Below, piece by piece: positions 9,557-17,601 of a stretch of 64,000 bases of DNA; within the stretch, counting starts at the first letter, position 1, and the number at the start of each line of letters is the position of its first letter. The notes under the pieces are model-generated. The model had not been told where the DNA came from and made no database searches. It saw only the letters and a list, made by a program, of their open reading frames with translations. The DNA comes from an uncultured Alistipes sp. Its GTDB lineage: Bacteria; Bacteroidota; Bacteroidia; Bacteroidales; Rikenellaceae. Location of the stretch: the NCBI GenBank assembly GCA_944326035.1, contig CALVCS010000011.1, forward strand, positions 124,001-188,000, in the 5' to 3' direction. Position numbers and translations under genes: made by a program.

Positions 9557-11689
9557 TTAGATTTGCAGCAAACCGTAGCTTCGCAGGATGTCCCATTTTT
9601 TGGCGTGATAGAACACCAGAAAAGGTTCATCGCTGTAGTGGCTATATAGGTCTTTGATCTCTTCCAAGGTGACGATACGGTTCAGATCGGCTGTGCGTGA
9701 GAGGGTTTCCATCAGGAAATCGGTTTCGGCCGGCGAAAAGGCGAGGACCTTACGTCTGGCATGGCTGTGCAAAAGCAATCCCTCGTCGGTGCGTTGAGGG
9801 GGCAGCCCGATCCAGACCAGTCGGGCTTTTTCGTGGAAGAGCCGTGCGGCGTCGGGTTTGATGAGTTGATCGGCGATCAGAGTGTCTTCTACGGTGGTCG
9901 GTTTGGCCTCTTTCCCGGAGAACCATTTATGGACCGGTCGATTCAGCCCGTTGCCGACCAGATAGTTTGCCAACGCTTCGCGGAGGGCTTCGCCGACCCG
10001 GTCGATGTCGTATCCCCATTTTTCGGAGAAGGCGATTTCGTTATTGGCAAAGGGGTGTGGACCCGCATGTTTAAGGGTCACACCGAACCGCTCCGGATGC
10101 TGTCCGCTGGGGCTGTGAACGGTCATCGCATAACGGTGCCAGAAGGCCGAATCGATCAGTTCGGCTTGGAACATCTGGCGAACGACCTCCAACGAGTCGA
10201 TACTTTCCTGGAGCGTTTCCGTCGGGAAACCGTACATCAGGTAGGTGTGGACCATGATGCCTGCGTCACGGAAATTGCGCATGGCCAGTGCGGCTTGTTC
10301 GATCGTAACCCCTTTGTTCATGAGCTTCAGCAGTCGGTCGGAGGCTGTCTCCAGCCCACCGGAGACGGCAATGCAGCCGGCCGCCGCCATCAGTTGGGTC
10401 AGATCGCCCGTAAAGTGGCTTTCGAATCGGATATTGGTCCACCAGCTGACTTTCAGTTTCCGGCGCAAAATCTCCAGCGAGATCTCTTTCAGCAATTTAG
10501 GCGGAGCCGCCTCGTCGACGAAGTGGAAACCGCGACTGCCGGTTTGGGCCATGACCTCTTCCATCCAGTCGACGAATCGGGAGGCCGGAACGCTTTCATA
10601 ACGGCCGATGTAGTCGAGCGAGGTGTCGCAGAAGGCACAGCGGGCCCAATAGCATCCGTGAGCGATCATCATCTTGTTCCAACGGCCGTCGCTCCAGAGA
10701 CGGTGCATGGGATTGGGAACTTCGCTCAGCGAAAAATAGCGCGTATGGGGCAGCCCGCTGAAATCGGGGCATCCCCGTTGTTCGTGGGTGATCGTAGCGT
10801 TTCCTGCCTGATAACCTTCGGCGGTATAGGTATGGATGAGCGGTTCGCCTTTGAGAATCCGTTCCAGAGGTACTTCTCCGTCATCCAGCACGAGGTAATC
10901 CACATAGCGGAAGAGACCCGAATCGGTCATGTTTCGCAGTTCGGTAGAGGGGTATCCGCCCCCGAAAATCGTGCGGAGGTTCGGGTGGTGTTCCCGAATA
11001 TATTGAGTACAGCGGAGGGCCGACAGCAAATTGCCCGGAAAGGGAATCGCAAAGCCGACCAACGAGGGGCGATAAGCGGAGAGATGACTTTCCAATAGTT
11101 GGACCATCTCCTCTTCGATCAGGTTGCGGGGGTGGTTGAGCTCCTGCTCCAGGCGATCGAAGGTCGGAATCGACAAGGAAAGCCGCTCCCCGTAGCGCAC
11201 GATTTCGAAATGGGGCGTGATGACGGCCCGGATCAGGTCGCTGAGATCTTGCAGATACAGTGTACAGAGGAATCGCGCACAGTCGGTCGTGCCTAAGGCG
11301 CCGAAAAAGTAGCCCAGATCATCGGCCGTTTCGAAGCGTTTGCCTTGCGGCAGAAAATCGCCGCTGACGATCAGCGAGGCGAGGGTAGTGTCTCCGCCTC
11401 GGAGAAACTCCATGACACAGTCAATCGTATCGAGGTAGTGGGGTGCCAGGGCGTGGATATGGTCCAGATTGTCGTCGGGGTGGGATAGGCCGGCGCGGTA
11501 GGCTGGATAGGCCTCGAACACCCGGCGCAGAAAATCGCGGCGGAATAGTCGATCGAGCAACTCGATCGACAGATCGACTTGTTCGACCTCCGCCCCTTGG
11601 CGGGCCAGGTATCCCTTCAGGTAAGCGGTCGCCGGATAGGGCGTGTTGGGCTGAACGAAAGGCGGCGTAATCAGCAGCAGTTTTTCCAT
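9557..11689 (-). CDS. Cobalamin-type radical SAM protein with unusual CX4CX2C cluster motif
   Basis: A 710-residue protein. The N-terminal ~300 residues resemble the B12-binding domain of radical SAM enzymes (PPF..PYPATAYLKGYL, GFAIPFPGN, FGGGYPS, DDGEVPLERIL), although no DxHxxG cobalamin motif is visible. The radical SAM core follows with cysteines at 346, 351 and 354 (HGCYWARCAFCD), which is CX4CX2C rather than the usual CX3CX2C; I confirmed this in the bases at 10628-10654. Conserved SAM features such as the later GGLET and YGFPTET are present. The C-terminal ~150 residues are unrecognised. The reaction is unknown. It starts 13 bp after the upstream hydrolase gene, so it is in one operon with it and the dehydrogenase. 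Confidence 0.85.
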   Translation of the reverse strand: MEKLLLITPPFVQPNTPYPATAYLKGYLARQGAEVEQVDLSIELLDRLFRRDFLRRVFEAYPAYRAGLSHPDDNLDHIHALAPHYLDTIDCVMEFLRGGDTTLASLIVSGDFLPQGKRFETADDLGYFFGALGTTDCARFLCTLYLQDLSDLIRAVITPHFEIVRYGERLSLSIPTFDRLEQELNHPRNLIEEEMVQLLESHLSAYRPSLVGFAIPFPGNLLSALRCTQYIREHHPNLRTIFGGGYPSTELRNMTDSGLFRYVDYLVLDDGEVPLERILKGEPLIHTYTAEGYQAGNATITHEQRGCPDFSGLPHTRYFSLSEVPNPMHRLWSDGRWNKMMIAHGCYWARCAFCDTSLDYIGRYESVPASRFVDWMEEVMAQTGSRGFHFVDEAAPPKLLKEISLEILRRKLKVSWWTNIRFESHFTGDLTQLMAAAGCIAVSGGLETASDRLLKLMNKGVTIEQAALAMRNFRDAGIMVHTYLMYGFPTETLQESIDSLEVVRQMFQAELIDSAFWHRYAMTVHSPSGQHPERFGVTLKHAGPHPFANNEIAFSEKWGYDIDRVGEALREALANYLVGNGLNRPVHKWFSGKEAKPTTVEDTLIADQLIKPDAARLFHEKARLVWIGLPPQRTDEGLLLHSHARRKVLAFSPAETDFLMETLSRTADLNRIVTLEEIKDLYSHYSDEPFLVFYHAKKWDILRSYGLLQI

Positions 11690-11702
11690 CGGGACGGTGG
11701 GA

Positions 11703-12473
11703 TTAGTCTCGGGTTTCGATTTTCAGTCCGTCGTAAGCCATGTAGCAATGGTTGGGCAAGGCGGGTTCTTCCTGGGCCTGACGTCCCATCTGGTGGGAAA
11801 TGTGCGTAAGGTAGGTTAAGCGGGACCCCACCAGATAACTCAGATGCAGCGCTTCGCTGAGGGTGAAATGCGAGAGGTGTTGCTCTTTGCGGAGGGCGTT
11901 GACGACCAGAATATCGACCCCTTTGATCTTTTCGATCTCTTCGGGGGTGATGTGATTGAAGTCGGTCAGGTAGGCCAGGTTCCCGATCCGAAATCCCAGA
12001 ATCGGCAGCTTGAAGTGAAGGCCTCGAATGGGGATGATCTCCACCCCCTTGATCTGGAACGGACGTTCATCGATGGTATGCAGGTTGATCTCCGGTACAC
12101 CCGGGTAGGGATTGGGGGCGAAAGCGTAGTCGAAATCCTTCTTGATCACCTTTTGCACGCGCTCTTCGGCATAGATATCGACCGGTTTTCCGGAGGTATA
12201 GTTGAAGGCCCGGACATCGTCCAGTCCTCCGGTATGGTCTTTGTGTTCGTGGGTGAGTAGGATCGCGTCGATGTGTTGGACGTTTTCGCGCAACATTTGT
12301 TGCCGGAAATCGGGACCGGCATCGATCACCAGCGTAATCCCTTCGGTTTCGATCAGGGCGGAAGTGCGCAGCCGTTTGTCGCGGCTGTCGGGAGAGGTGC
12401 AGACCCAGCACCCGCAAGAGATAACCGGAACGCCTTGCGAGGTACCGGTGCCCAGAAACGTAAGTTTGGTCAT
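11703..12473 (-). CDS. Metallo-beta-lactamase-fold hydrolase (PhnP-like)
   Basis: A 256-residue MBL-fold metalloenzyme. The metal motif HxHxDH is at residues 75-80 (HEHKDH), preceded by GTGTSQGVPVI and a Cys-rich CGCWVC segment at 20-25, a combination shared with PhnP and related phosphodiesterases. The substrate is probably a phosphodiester, but this is family inference only. ATG 12473 was preferred over an ATG eight codons upstream because a perfect -7 box (TATCTTTG) at 12495-12502 overlaps the longer version. First gene of the operon with the radical SAM protein and the short-chain dehydrogenase. Confidence 0.88.
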   Translation of the reverse strand: MTKLTFLGTGTSQGVPVISCGCWVCTSPDSRDKRLRTSALIETEGITLVIDAGPDFRQQMLRENVQHIDAILLTHEHKDHTGGLDDVRAFNYTSGKPVDIYAEERVQKVIKKDFDYAFAPNPYPGVPEINLHTIDERPFQIKGVEIIPIRGLHFKLPILGFRIGNLAYLTDFNHITPEEIEKIKGVDILVVNALRKEQHLSHFTLSEALHLSYLVGSRLTYLTHISHQMGRQAQEEPALPNHCYMAYDGLKIETRD

Positions 12474-12494
12474 GAAGCCTTGATTTAATCTCTC

Positions 12495-12502
12495 CAAAGA
12501 TA
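12495..12502 (-). promoter_or_regulatory. -7 box of the MBL-radical SAM-SDR operon
   Basis: The minus strand reads TATCTTTG, a full TAnnTTTG match. The expected transcription start is about 15 nt before ATG 12473. No clean -33 TTTG at the standard spacing. Confidence 0.65.
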
Positions 12503-12518
12503 GGTATTTTTTACGAAA

Positions 12519-12550
12519 AAGGTTGCGACCCCCTCAGGGACCGCAACCTT
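12519..12550 (-). terminator. Intrinsic terminator of the peptide transporter gene
   Basis: On the minus strand a 9-bp stem (12542-12550 with 12519-12527), extendable by inner GTCCC/GGGGT pairing, is followed by TTTTTCG. It separates the transporter from the next operon. Confidence 0.88.
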
Positions 12551-12572
12551 GGATCTATCTCGCAAGCCGGGA

Positions 12573-14255
12573 TTAGGCTTCCGAGGTGGTTTTTTCGAGG
12601 CGTTTCATCATCGAGAAGAGGAAGGCGGCCGATACCAGGCAGCAAGCCACCAAGATTCCCCACAAAATCCACAAATCGACTTTCAACCACAGGTATCCGA
12701 TCACGGCGACCAGGTAGTTTCCGATAGCCGTGGCGGCTAACCAACCCCCTTGGGCCAAGCCTTTGTATTTGGGCGGGGCGACTTTCGATACGAACGAGAT
12801 CCCCATCGGCGAGAGGAACAGTTCGGCAATCGTCAGTACGAAATAGGTGCCTACCAGCCAATTAGGCGATACCAAGGTGGGGCTCACCCCACCGGTCGAA
12901 GCCAGCGTCGAGGGGGCGGGTAGTCCCAGCGATCCGAGGGTCAGAACGATAAACCCTAACGCGGCGACAATCATCCCGATCCCGATTTTGCGCGGGGCCA
13001 GCGGTTCTTTGCCCCGTTTGGCCAGCCAGCCAAAGAAGGCGACGGTCACCGGGGTCAGCAGTACGATGAAATAGGCGTTGAACTGCTGGAAGATCTGCGG
13101 AGTGATCGACATTTCGGGTTCGAAAGAGGCATAGGCCACATAGGAGAGAATCAGACCGATTACGGCTACGATGGCAGCGCTCCATTTGCCCCGAGAGGTC
13201 GAAGCCTGGAAAAGGTTCAGAATGCCGTAGAAGGCCACGGCGAACGGCAGCAAGGTCAACAGCGAGAAGCCGAACCGATCGAATCCGCTGACCGATTTGA
13301 CGGTATAGTCGCGGGCGAACCAGGTCATGGTCAAACCGTTCTGATGGAAGGCCATCCAGAAGAAGATCACCACGGCGAAGACCAGACCCAGGGCCACCAG
13401 ACGATCGTTGGTCTGTTGCGGAGTCAGTTCCGTGATAGCGGCTTGTCCTTGTTCGCTGGCTTTTTGTTTTTCGGTTTTATCGGCGGATTTGTACAGGCGG
13501 CGGAAGGCCAGGAAAATAATCATCGAGACGATCAGCGAGAGGCAGGCGACCCCGAAGCCGTAGTTGTACGACGTGCTCAACGAATCGATGTATTGCTGTC
13601 CGAAGGTGGCCAGATCGGCCCCCGGATGACCTTGTTGGACGGCCAAATCCGCGAAGGTTTTCAGCCCCTCCTGACTGATGGTGCCATCGGCCAGACGGTG
13701 GGTCAGTGCGGGAATTTCGGCGTTGTAGGTGAAGCCGTCTTTGGCCAGGAAGTAGTTGGATACGCCTTCAGCGGCCGAGGGAGCGAAGAAGGCTCCGATG
13801 TTGATGCACATATAGAAAATGCTGAAAGCCAGATCTCGTTTGGCGCTGTATTTCGGGTCATCGTACAGGTTGCCGACCAGGGCTTGCAGGTTTCCTTTGA
13901 AGCATCCGGTCCCCATGGCGATCAACAGCAGAGAGGCGCACATGGTGACAATGGCGGTTGTTCCGGTTCCACTGGGAATGGCCAGCAGCAAGTAACCGAA
14001 GAACATGATGACGATCCCCAGGGCGATGGTTTTGCCATATCCCAGCACCTTGTCGGCGAGCAGGCCGCCGAACAGCGGCAGAAAATAGACGGCTGCCAGA
14101 AAAGAGCCGAAGATCGTGCTGGCTGTTTCGGCCCCGAAGCCGAACTTGGCCTGCATGTACAATACAAAAATGGCTAACATGGTATAATAGCCGAAGCGTT
14201 CACCCATATTAGCCAACGATAGAACGAAAAGTCCTTTGGGTTGTCCTTTGAACAT
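12573..14255 (-). CDS. Proton-dependent oligopeptide transporter (POT/PTR2 family)
   Basis: A 560-residue inner-membrane transporter of the major facilitator superfamily that couples di/tripeptide uptake to the proton gradient. The N-terminal signature ANMGERFGYYTM (about residues 16-27, the family ExxERFxYY motif) is intact, and roughly 12-14 hydrophobic helices are visible. A long loop between helices around residues 170-230 and a charged loop near 255-285 are typical of bacterial members. It has its own divergent promoter (shared region with the branching enzyme) and its own terminator, so it is monocistronic. Confidence 0.93.
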   Translation of the reverse strand: MFKGQPKGLFVLSLANMGERFGYYTMLAIFVLYMQAKFGFGAETASTIFGSFLAAVYFLPLFGGLLADKVLGYGKTIALGIVIMFFGYLLLAIPSGTGTTAIVTMCASLLLIAMGTGCFKGNLQALVGNLYDDPKYSAKRDLAFSIFYMCINIGAFFAPSAAEGVSNYFLAKDGFTYNAEIPALTHRLADGTISQEGLKTFADLAVQQGHPGADLATFGQQYIDSLSTSYNYGFGVACLSLIVSMIIFLAFRRLYKSADKTEKQKASEQGQAAITELTPQQTNDRLVALGLVFAVVIFFWMAFHQNGLTMTWFARDYTVKSVSGFDRFGFSLLTLLPFAVAFYGILNLFQASTSRGKWSAAIVAVIGLILSYVAYASFEPEMSITPQIFQQFNAYFIVLLTPVTVAFFGWLAKRGKEPLAPRKIGIGMIVAALGFIVLTLGSLGLPAPSTLASTGGVSPTLVSPNWLVGTYFVLTIAELFLSPMGISFVSKVAPPKYKGLAQGGWLAATAIGNYLVAVIGYLWLKVDLWILWGILVACCLVSAAFLFSMMKRLEKTTSEA

Positions 14256-14377
14256 GAGAGGTGTTTTAGTTTAGGGTTATTGGATTCAATGCCGGGGGAT
14301 TCGTGGTTTACTGACCGGGGAAGGATGGAAAAATCCGGATGGTCCAGCGCGTCTCGCCCTCGAAAATTTTTGCATGA

Positions 14378-14423
14378 CAAAGATAACCATTTTTGGAAGG
14401 GAAAGAAATAAACCGTACATTTA
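14378..14423. promoter_or_regulatory. Overlapping divergent promoters (transporter and branching enzyme)
   Basis: Minus strand: -7 TATCTTTG at 14378-14385 with TTTC at 14405-14408, 19 bp upstream, for the peptide transporter. Plus strand: -33 TTTG at 14392-14395, then exactly 20 bp to TACATTTA at 14416-14423 for the branching enzyme. The two promoters interleave, so RNA polymerase probably cannot occupy both at once. Confidence 0.65.
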
Positions 14424-14465
14424 TAATGAAAAAATGCCGTTTTGCGGAGAAAGAATCGCGTAATT

Positions 14466-16496
14466 ATGAGCGAGCAGAGAAAGTTACTTCCGATTGTGGA
14501 ACAGGATTCGTGGTTGCTTCCGGTCGCCGATCAGATGCAACAGCGGTATGATCGTTACCGGGACCGTTTGGCGGCGATCGAACGTGCGTCGGGGAGTATA
14601 GTGGATTATGCCAACGGGTATCTCTATTTTGGGTTCCAGCACGATCCGATCCGCAAGGGGTGGTGGTTTCGCGAATGGTTGCCGGCGGCTCAAGATGTCT
14701 ATCTGTTCGGAGACTTCAACGACTGGCAACGGACTTCGTTGCCGTTGACCAAAGGTACGGATGGGGTCTGGTCGATTTTCTTGCCGGAGGAACGCTTTCC
14801 CCGCTTGGTGCATGCCTCGCGGGTCAAGATGTTGGTGCATGGACGAAACGGCTTTCTGGAACGCATCCCTGCCTATATTCGGCGGGTTGTGCAGGATGAA
14901 CAGAGCAAGGATTTTTGTGGCCAGTTGTGGGCTCCGCCGCAGCCTTTCGACTGGGAAGGCGATGACTTCGATATCGCTTCGGTGGGCAGTTTGTTGATCT
15001 ACGAGTGTCATGTGGGAATGGCCCAGGAGAAAGAAGGGGTGGGAACCTATCGGGAGTTTACCCGTCATATTCTGCCGCGCATCAAACGGGACGGCTACAA
15101 CACGGTGCAATTGATGGCGGTGGCCGAACATCCGTATTACGGGAGTTTCGGGTATCATGTCAGCAATTTTTTTGCGCCCTCTTCGCGTTTTGGAACGCCT
15201 GAAGAGCTGAAAGCCCTGATTAAAAAGGCCCATTCGATGGGGTTGGCGGTGGTGATGGATCTGGTGCATGCCCACTATGTGAAGAATATCAACGAGGGAC
15301 TCAACGAATTGGATGGGACCGATCTCTATTCACCGCCCGGCGAGGCGGGTTATCAACCGTATTGGGACTCTAAGCTGTTCGATTACGGGAAGGCCGGTGT
15401 CCAACATTTCCTGTTGTCGAATGTCAAATATTGGTTGGATGAATTTCATTTCGACGGGTTCCGTTTCGATGGGGTGACGTCGATGATCTATCGCCATCAC
15501 GGTTACACCGAGTTCGATGATCGCAGCAAATATTTTACGGATGTCAATGACGATGCATTGACCTATCTGACCTTGGCCAACCGTTTGGTTCATGATTTCC
15601 GCCCGCATGCGGTGACCATTGCCGAGGATGTCAGCGGGATGCCCGGGATGTGTATTCCGAATGAAGAGGGCGGGGTAGGGTTCGACTATCGTTTGGGGAT
15701 GGCGGTACCCGATTTTTGGATCAAGCTGCTGAAGGAAGTGCCGGATGAACAGTGGAACATCTGGGAAATGTGGCATGTGATGACCAATCGTCTGGGGTCG
15801 GTGAAGACGGTGGCGTATTGCGAGTCGCACGATCAGGCGTTGGTGGGCGACAAGACGATTGCTTTTCGCCTGATGGATAAGCAGATGTATACCGATATGA
15901 ACCGAGCCGCAGAGAATCTGATTATCGACCGGGGGATGGCTCTTCACAAAATGATCCGCTTGTTTACGATTTCGTTGGCCGGGGAGGCTTACCTCAATTT
16001 CATGGGGAATGAGTTCGGGCATCCCGAATGGATCGATTTCCCGCGCGAGGGGAATGGGTGGAGTTATGCCCATGCGCGTCGTCAATGGAGTCTGGCCTCG
16101 AATGGTTTTTTACGATATAGTTATTTGGGGGCTTTTGACCGGGCCATGCTGGCGCTGGTTCGACGGTATGGGGTGTTGAGCAGCGGCTTTGCGTACAACC
16201 TCAATATGGATACCGACAATCAGACCGTGGTGTTCTGTCATGGCGATCTGGTTTTTATCTTCAACTGGCACCCCAATCGTAGCATTCCGGACTATATCTT
16301 GCCGGTCTTGCATCCGGGCCGTTACCGTATTGTACTCTCTACGGATGAGAAACGTTTTGGCGGGTATGGCCGGGTGGATTTGCATACCCCGGCGTTTACC
16401 TATACCCAACGGGATGGGGACGGACAGTTGCGTCATCGATTGAAGGTCTATAATGTCTGTCGGTCGGCTTTGGTGTTGAGGCGATTGGCGCGATGA
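14466..16496 (+). CDS. glgB: 1,4-alpha-glucan branching enzyme (GH13, eukaryote-like type)
   Basis: A 676-residue GH13 enzyme that makes alpha-1,6 branches in glycogen. An N-terminal CBM48-like domain (about 40-130: WFREWLPAAQDVYLFGDFNDW) precedes the (beta/alpha)8 barrel. Catalytic residues by position: nucleophile Asp335 (GFRFDG), acid/base Glu387 (IAEDVSG), third Asp456 (ESHDQALVGD). YHVSNFFAPSSRFGTPEELK is characteristic of branching enzymes. ATG 14466 was chosen over an in-frame TTG at 14442 because the promoter lies just upstream and gives a 35-nt leader. Monocistronic, closed by a terminator. Confidence 0.93.
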   Translation: MSEQRKLLPIVEQDSWLLPVADQMQQRYDRYRDRLAAIERASGSIVDYANGYLYFGFQHDPIRKGWWFREWLPAAQDVYLFGDFNDWQRTSLPLTKGTDGVWSIFLPEERFPRLVHASRVKMLVHGRNGFLERIPAYIRRVVQDEQSKDFCGQLWAPPQPFDWEGDDFDIASVGSLLIYECHVGMAQEKEGVGTYREFTRHILPRIKRDGYNTVQLMAVAEHPYYGSFGYHVSNFFAPSSRFGTPEELKALIKKAHSMGLAVVMDLVHAHYVKNINEGLNELDGTDLYSPPGEAGYQPYWDSKLFDYGKAGVQHFLLSNVKYWLDEFHFDGFRFDGVTSMIYRHHGYTEFDDRSKYFTDVNDDALTYLTLANRLVHDFRPHAVTIAEDVSGMPGMCIPNEEGGVGFDYRLGMAVPDFWIKLLKEVPDEQWNIWEMWHVMTNRLGSVKTVAYCESHDQALVGDKTIAFRLMDKQMYTDMNRAAENLIIDRGMALHKMIRLFTISLAGEAYLNFMGNEFGHPEWIDFPREGNGWSYAHARRQWSLASNGFLRYSYLGAFDRAMLALVRRYGVLSSGFAYNLNMDTDNQTVVFCHGDLVFIFNWHPNRSIPDYILPVLHPGRYRIVLSTDEKRFGGYGRVDLHTPAFTYTQRDGDGQLRHRLKVYNVCRSALVLRRLAR

Positions 16497-16519
16497 TGAC
16501 GTGGACGTGCAGGTATATT

Positions 16520-16556
16520 CAGTCGTTTTCTCGTATAGGGGAAACGACTGATTTTA
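16520..16556 (+). terminator. Intrinsic terminator of the branching enzyme gene
   Basis: A stem of about 12 bp including G-U pairs (16520-16531 with 16539-16550) is followed by ATTTTATT. It lies 24 bp after the stop codon, between convergent genes. Confidence 0.75.
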
Positions 16557-16643
16557 TTGGTGGGTGTTGCAGAGAAGTTACGATGGCAAAGAGCCCGTGA
16601 GGGATAAGAAGCTCGTGAAGCCGGGGCTGGGTAAAGGGGGCGG

Positions 16644-17018
16644 CTATGCGTCGAAAGTGAAGAAAAAGTTCATCAAAAAGTTCCAAATGGTGACCACGCC
16701 GATGGCCAATAGTTTCGAGAGGTAGAAGTTGAGTTTTCCTCGATCGGCGAGCAGGTAGATGATTCCGTTGTTGATCCCCAGCCCGATCAGGGAGATGGCT
16801 AAGAATAGCAGGTATTGACGAGTGATTTGGGGATCGTGGCTTTGGAAGGTCCAGATCCGATTGAGCAACCAGTTGGTGGTGGCGGCACAAATAAAACCCG
16901 TCGAATTGGCGATGTATTTATTCAGATGCAACTTTTCTTTCAGCAGAAAGGTGATCGAAAAGTCTACCACGACCCCGCTACCACCGACGACGCAGAATTT
17001 CAGAAATTGAGCGATCAT
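16644..17018 (-). CDS. GtrA-family small membrane protein
   Basis: A 124-residue protein with four hydrophobic helices matching the GtrA family, whose members help move or use polyprenyl-phosphate-linked sugars (flippase-like role in teichoic acid, O-antigen or arabinogalactan pathways). Start motif FLKFCVVGGSGVVVDF is typical. A full consensus promoter sits 20 bp upstream. It is monocistronic; a GT39-type glycosyltransferase on the same strand further upstream could act in the same lipid-linked sugar pathway, but the two are 583 bp apart. Confidence 0.88.
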   Translation of the reverse strand: MIAQFLKFCVVGGSGVVVDFSITFLLKEKLHLNKYIANSTGFICAATTNWLLNRIWTFQSHDPQITRQYLLFLAISLIGLGINNGIIYLLADRGKLNFYLSKLLAIGVVTIWNFLMNFFFTFDA

Positions 17019-17037
17019 AACGGGCGAATTGGTTCTT

Positions 17038-17069
17038 CAAAAGTAGAAAAATTCCGCTATTTGTCCAAA
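17038..17069 (-). promoter_or_regulatory. Consensus Bacteroidota promoter of gtrA-like gene
   Basis: On the minus strand TTTG (17066-17069), exactly 20 bp, then TACTTTTG (17038-17045), both perfect matches to the -33/-7 consensus. Predicted start about 12 nt before the ATG. Confidence 0.8.
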
Positions 17070-17601
17070 TGTCGTTGGGCTCGTCAGACAACCTGTGGAG
17101 GAGGCAAGACTTTGGATCGGGAGGCCGGGAAAACCCTAACGACCTTTTTGTGAAGAGTTTTGGAAGAGAGTAGCTGTGATGGCCGGTTAATAGATAGAGT
17201 CTCTGGGGACCGGAGAGAGGTACATGCGGAAGATCAGGGTGCCGTTATAGCTCAACCTGAGTCGGTTATGGTGTGAGGCGGGGCATATGCTCTTGTGGCG
17301 GTCGAGATACGACCGAGTCCTTTCGTGAAGAGAGCGACGTAAGGTAGGCTGGGCGAAGCGGCTGTGGTCCGTTCTACGGGCGCTTTGAAACGAAGTGCTT
17401 TCGAGAGGACCAAAACACTCCCTGAAAATATTTCCACAGGGACAGAAAAGGGTTCCCGCCCCTTAGCCATCCAACGAGCCACGTTGCAAGAACGATTCCT
17501 GCCGACACAGAGAACCTTCTGCTATGGGACTGCAGTCTCTGCGGTCGTTTTCGGTGATTTTGAGCCGGGGCATGAAGTGGACGGCGTGCAGGCAGAAACA
17601 C
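17070..17601. other. Gene-poor gap with several hairpins (candidate structured RNA)
   Basis: No convincing protein: overlapping short frames occur on both strands without recognisable folds. Several hairpins cluster: an imperfect one at about 17200-17217, CGGTCG/CGACCG at 17299-17315, a nested element 17365-17412 (outer TGGTCC/GGACCA, inner 8-bp GCGCTTTG/CGAAGTGC with AAA loop), and CCCTG/CAGGG at 17420-17441. The transcribed strand cannot be decided from sequence alone. Confidence 0.4.

Noticed and set aside
17245..17275. tRNA D-arm-like TAGCTCAACCTGAG
   Set aside because: No GG in the loop, no T-arm and no matching acceptor stem; treated as part of the hairpin-rich gap.
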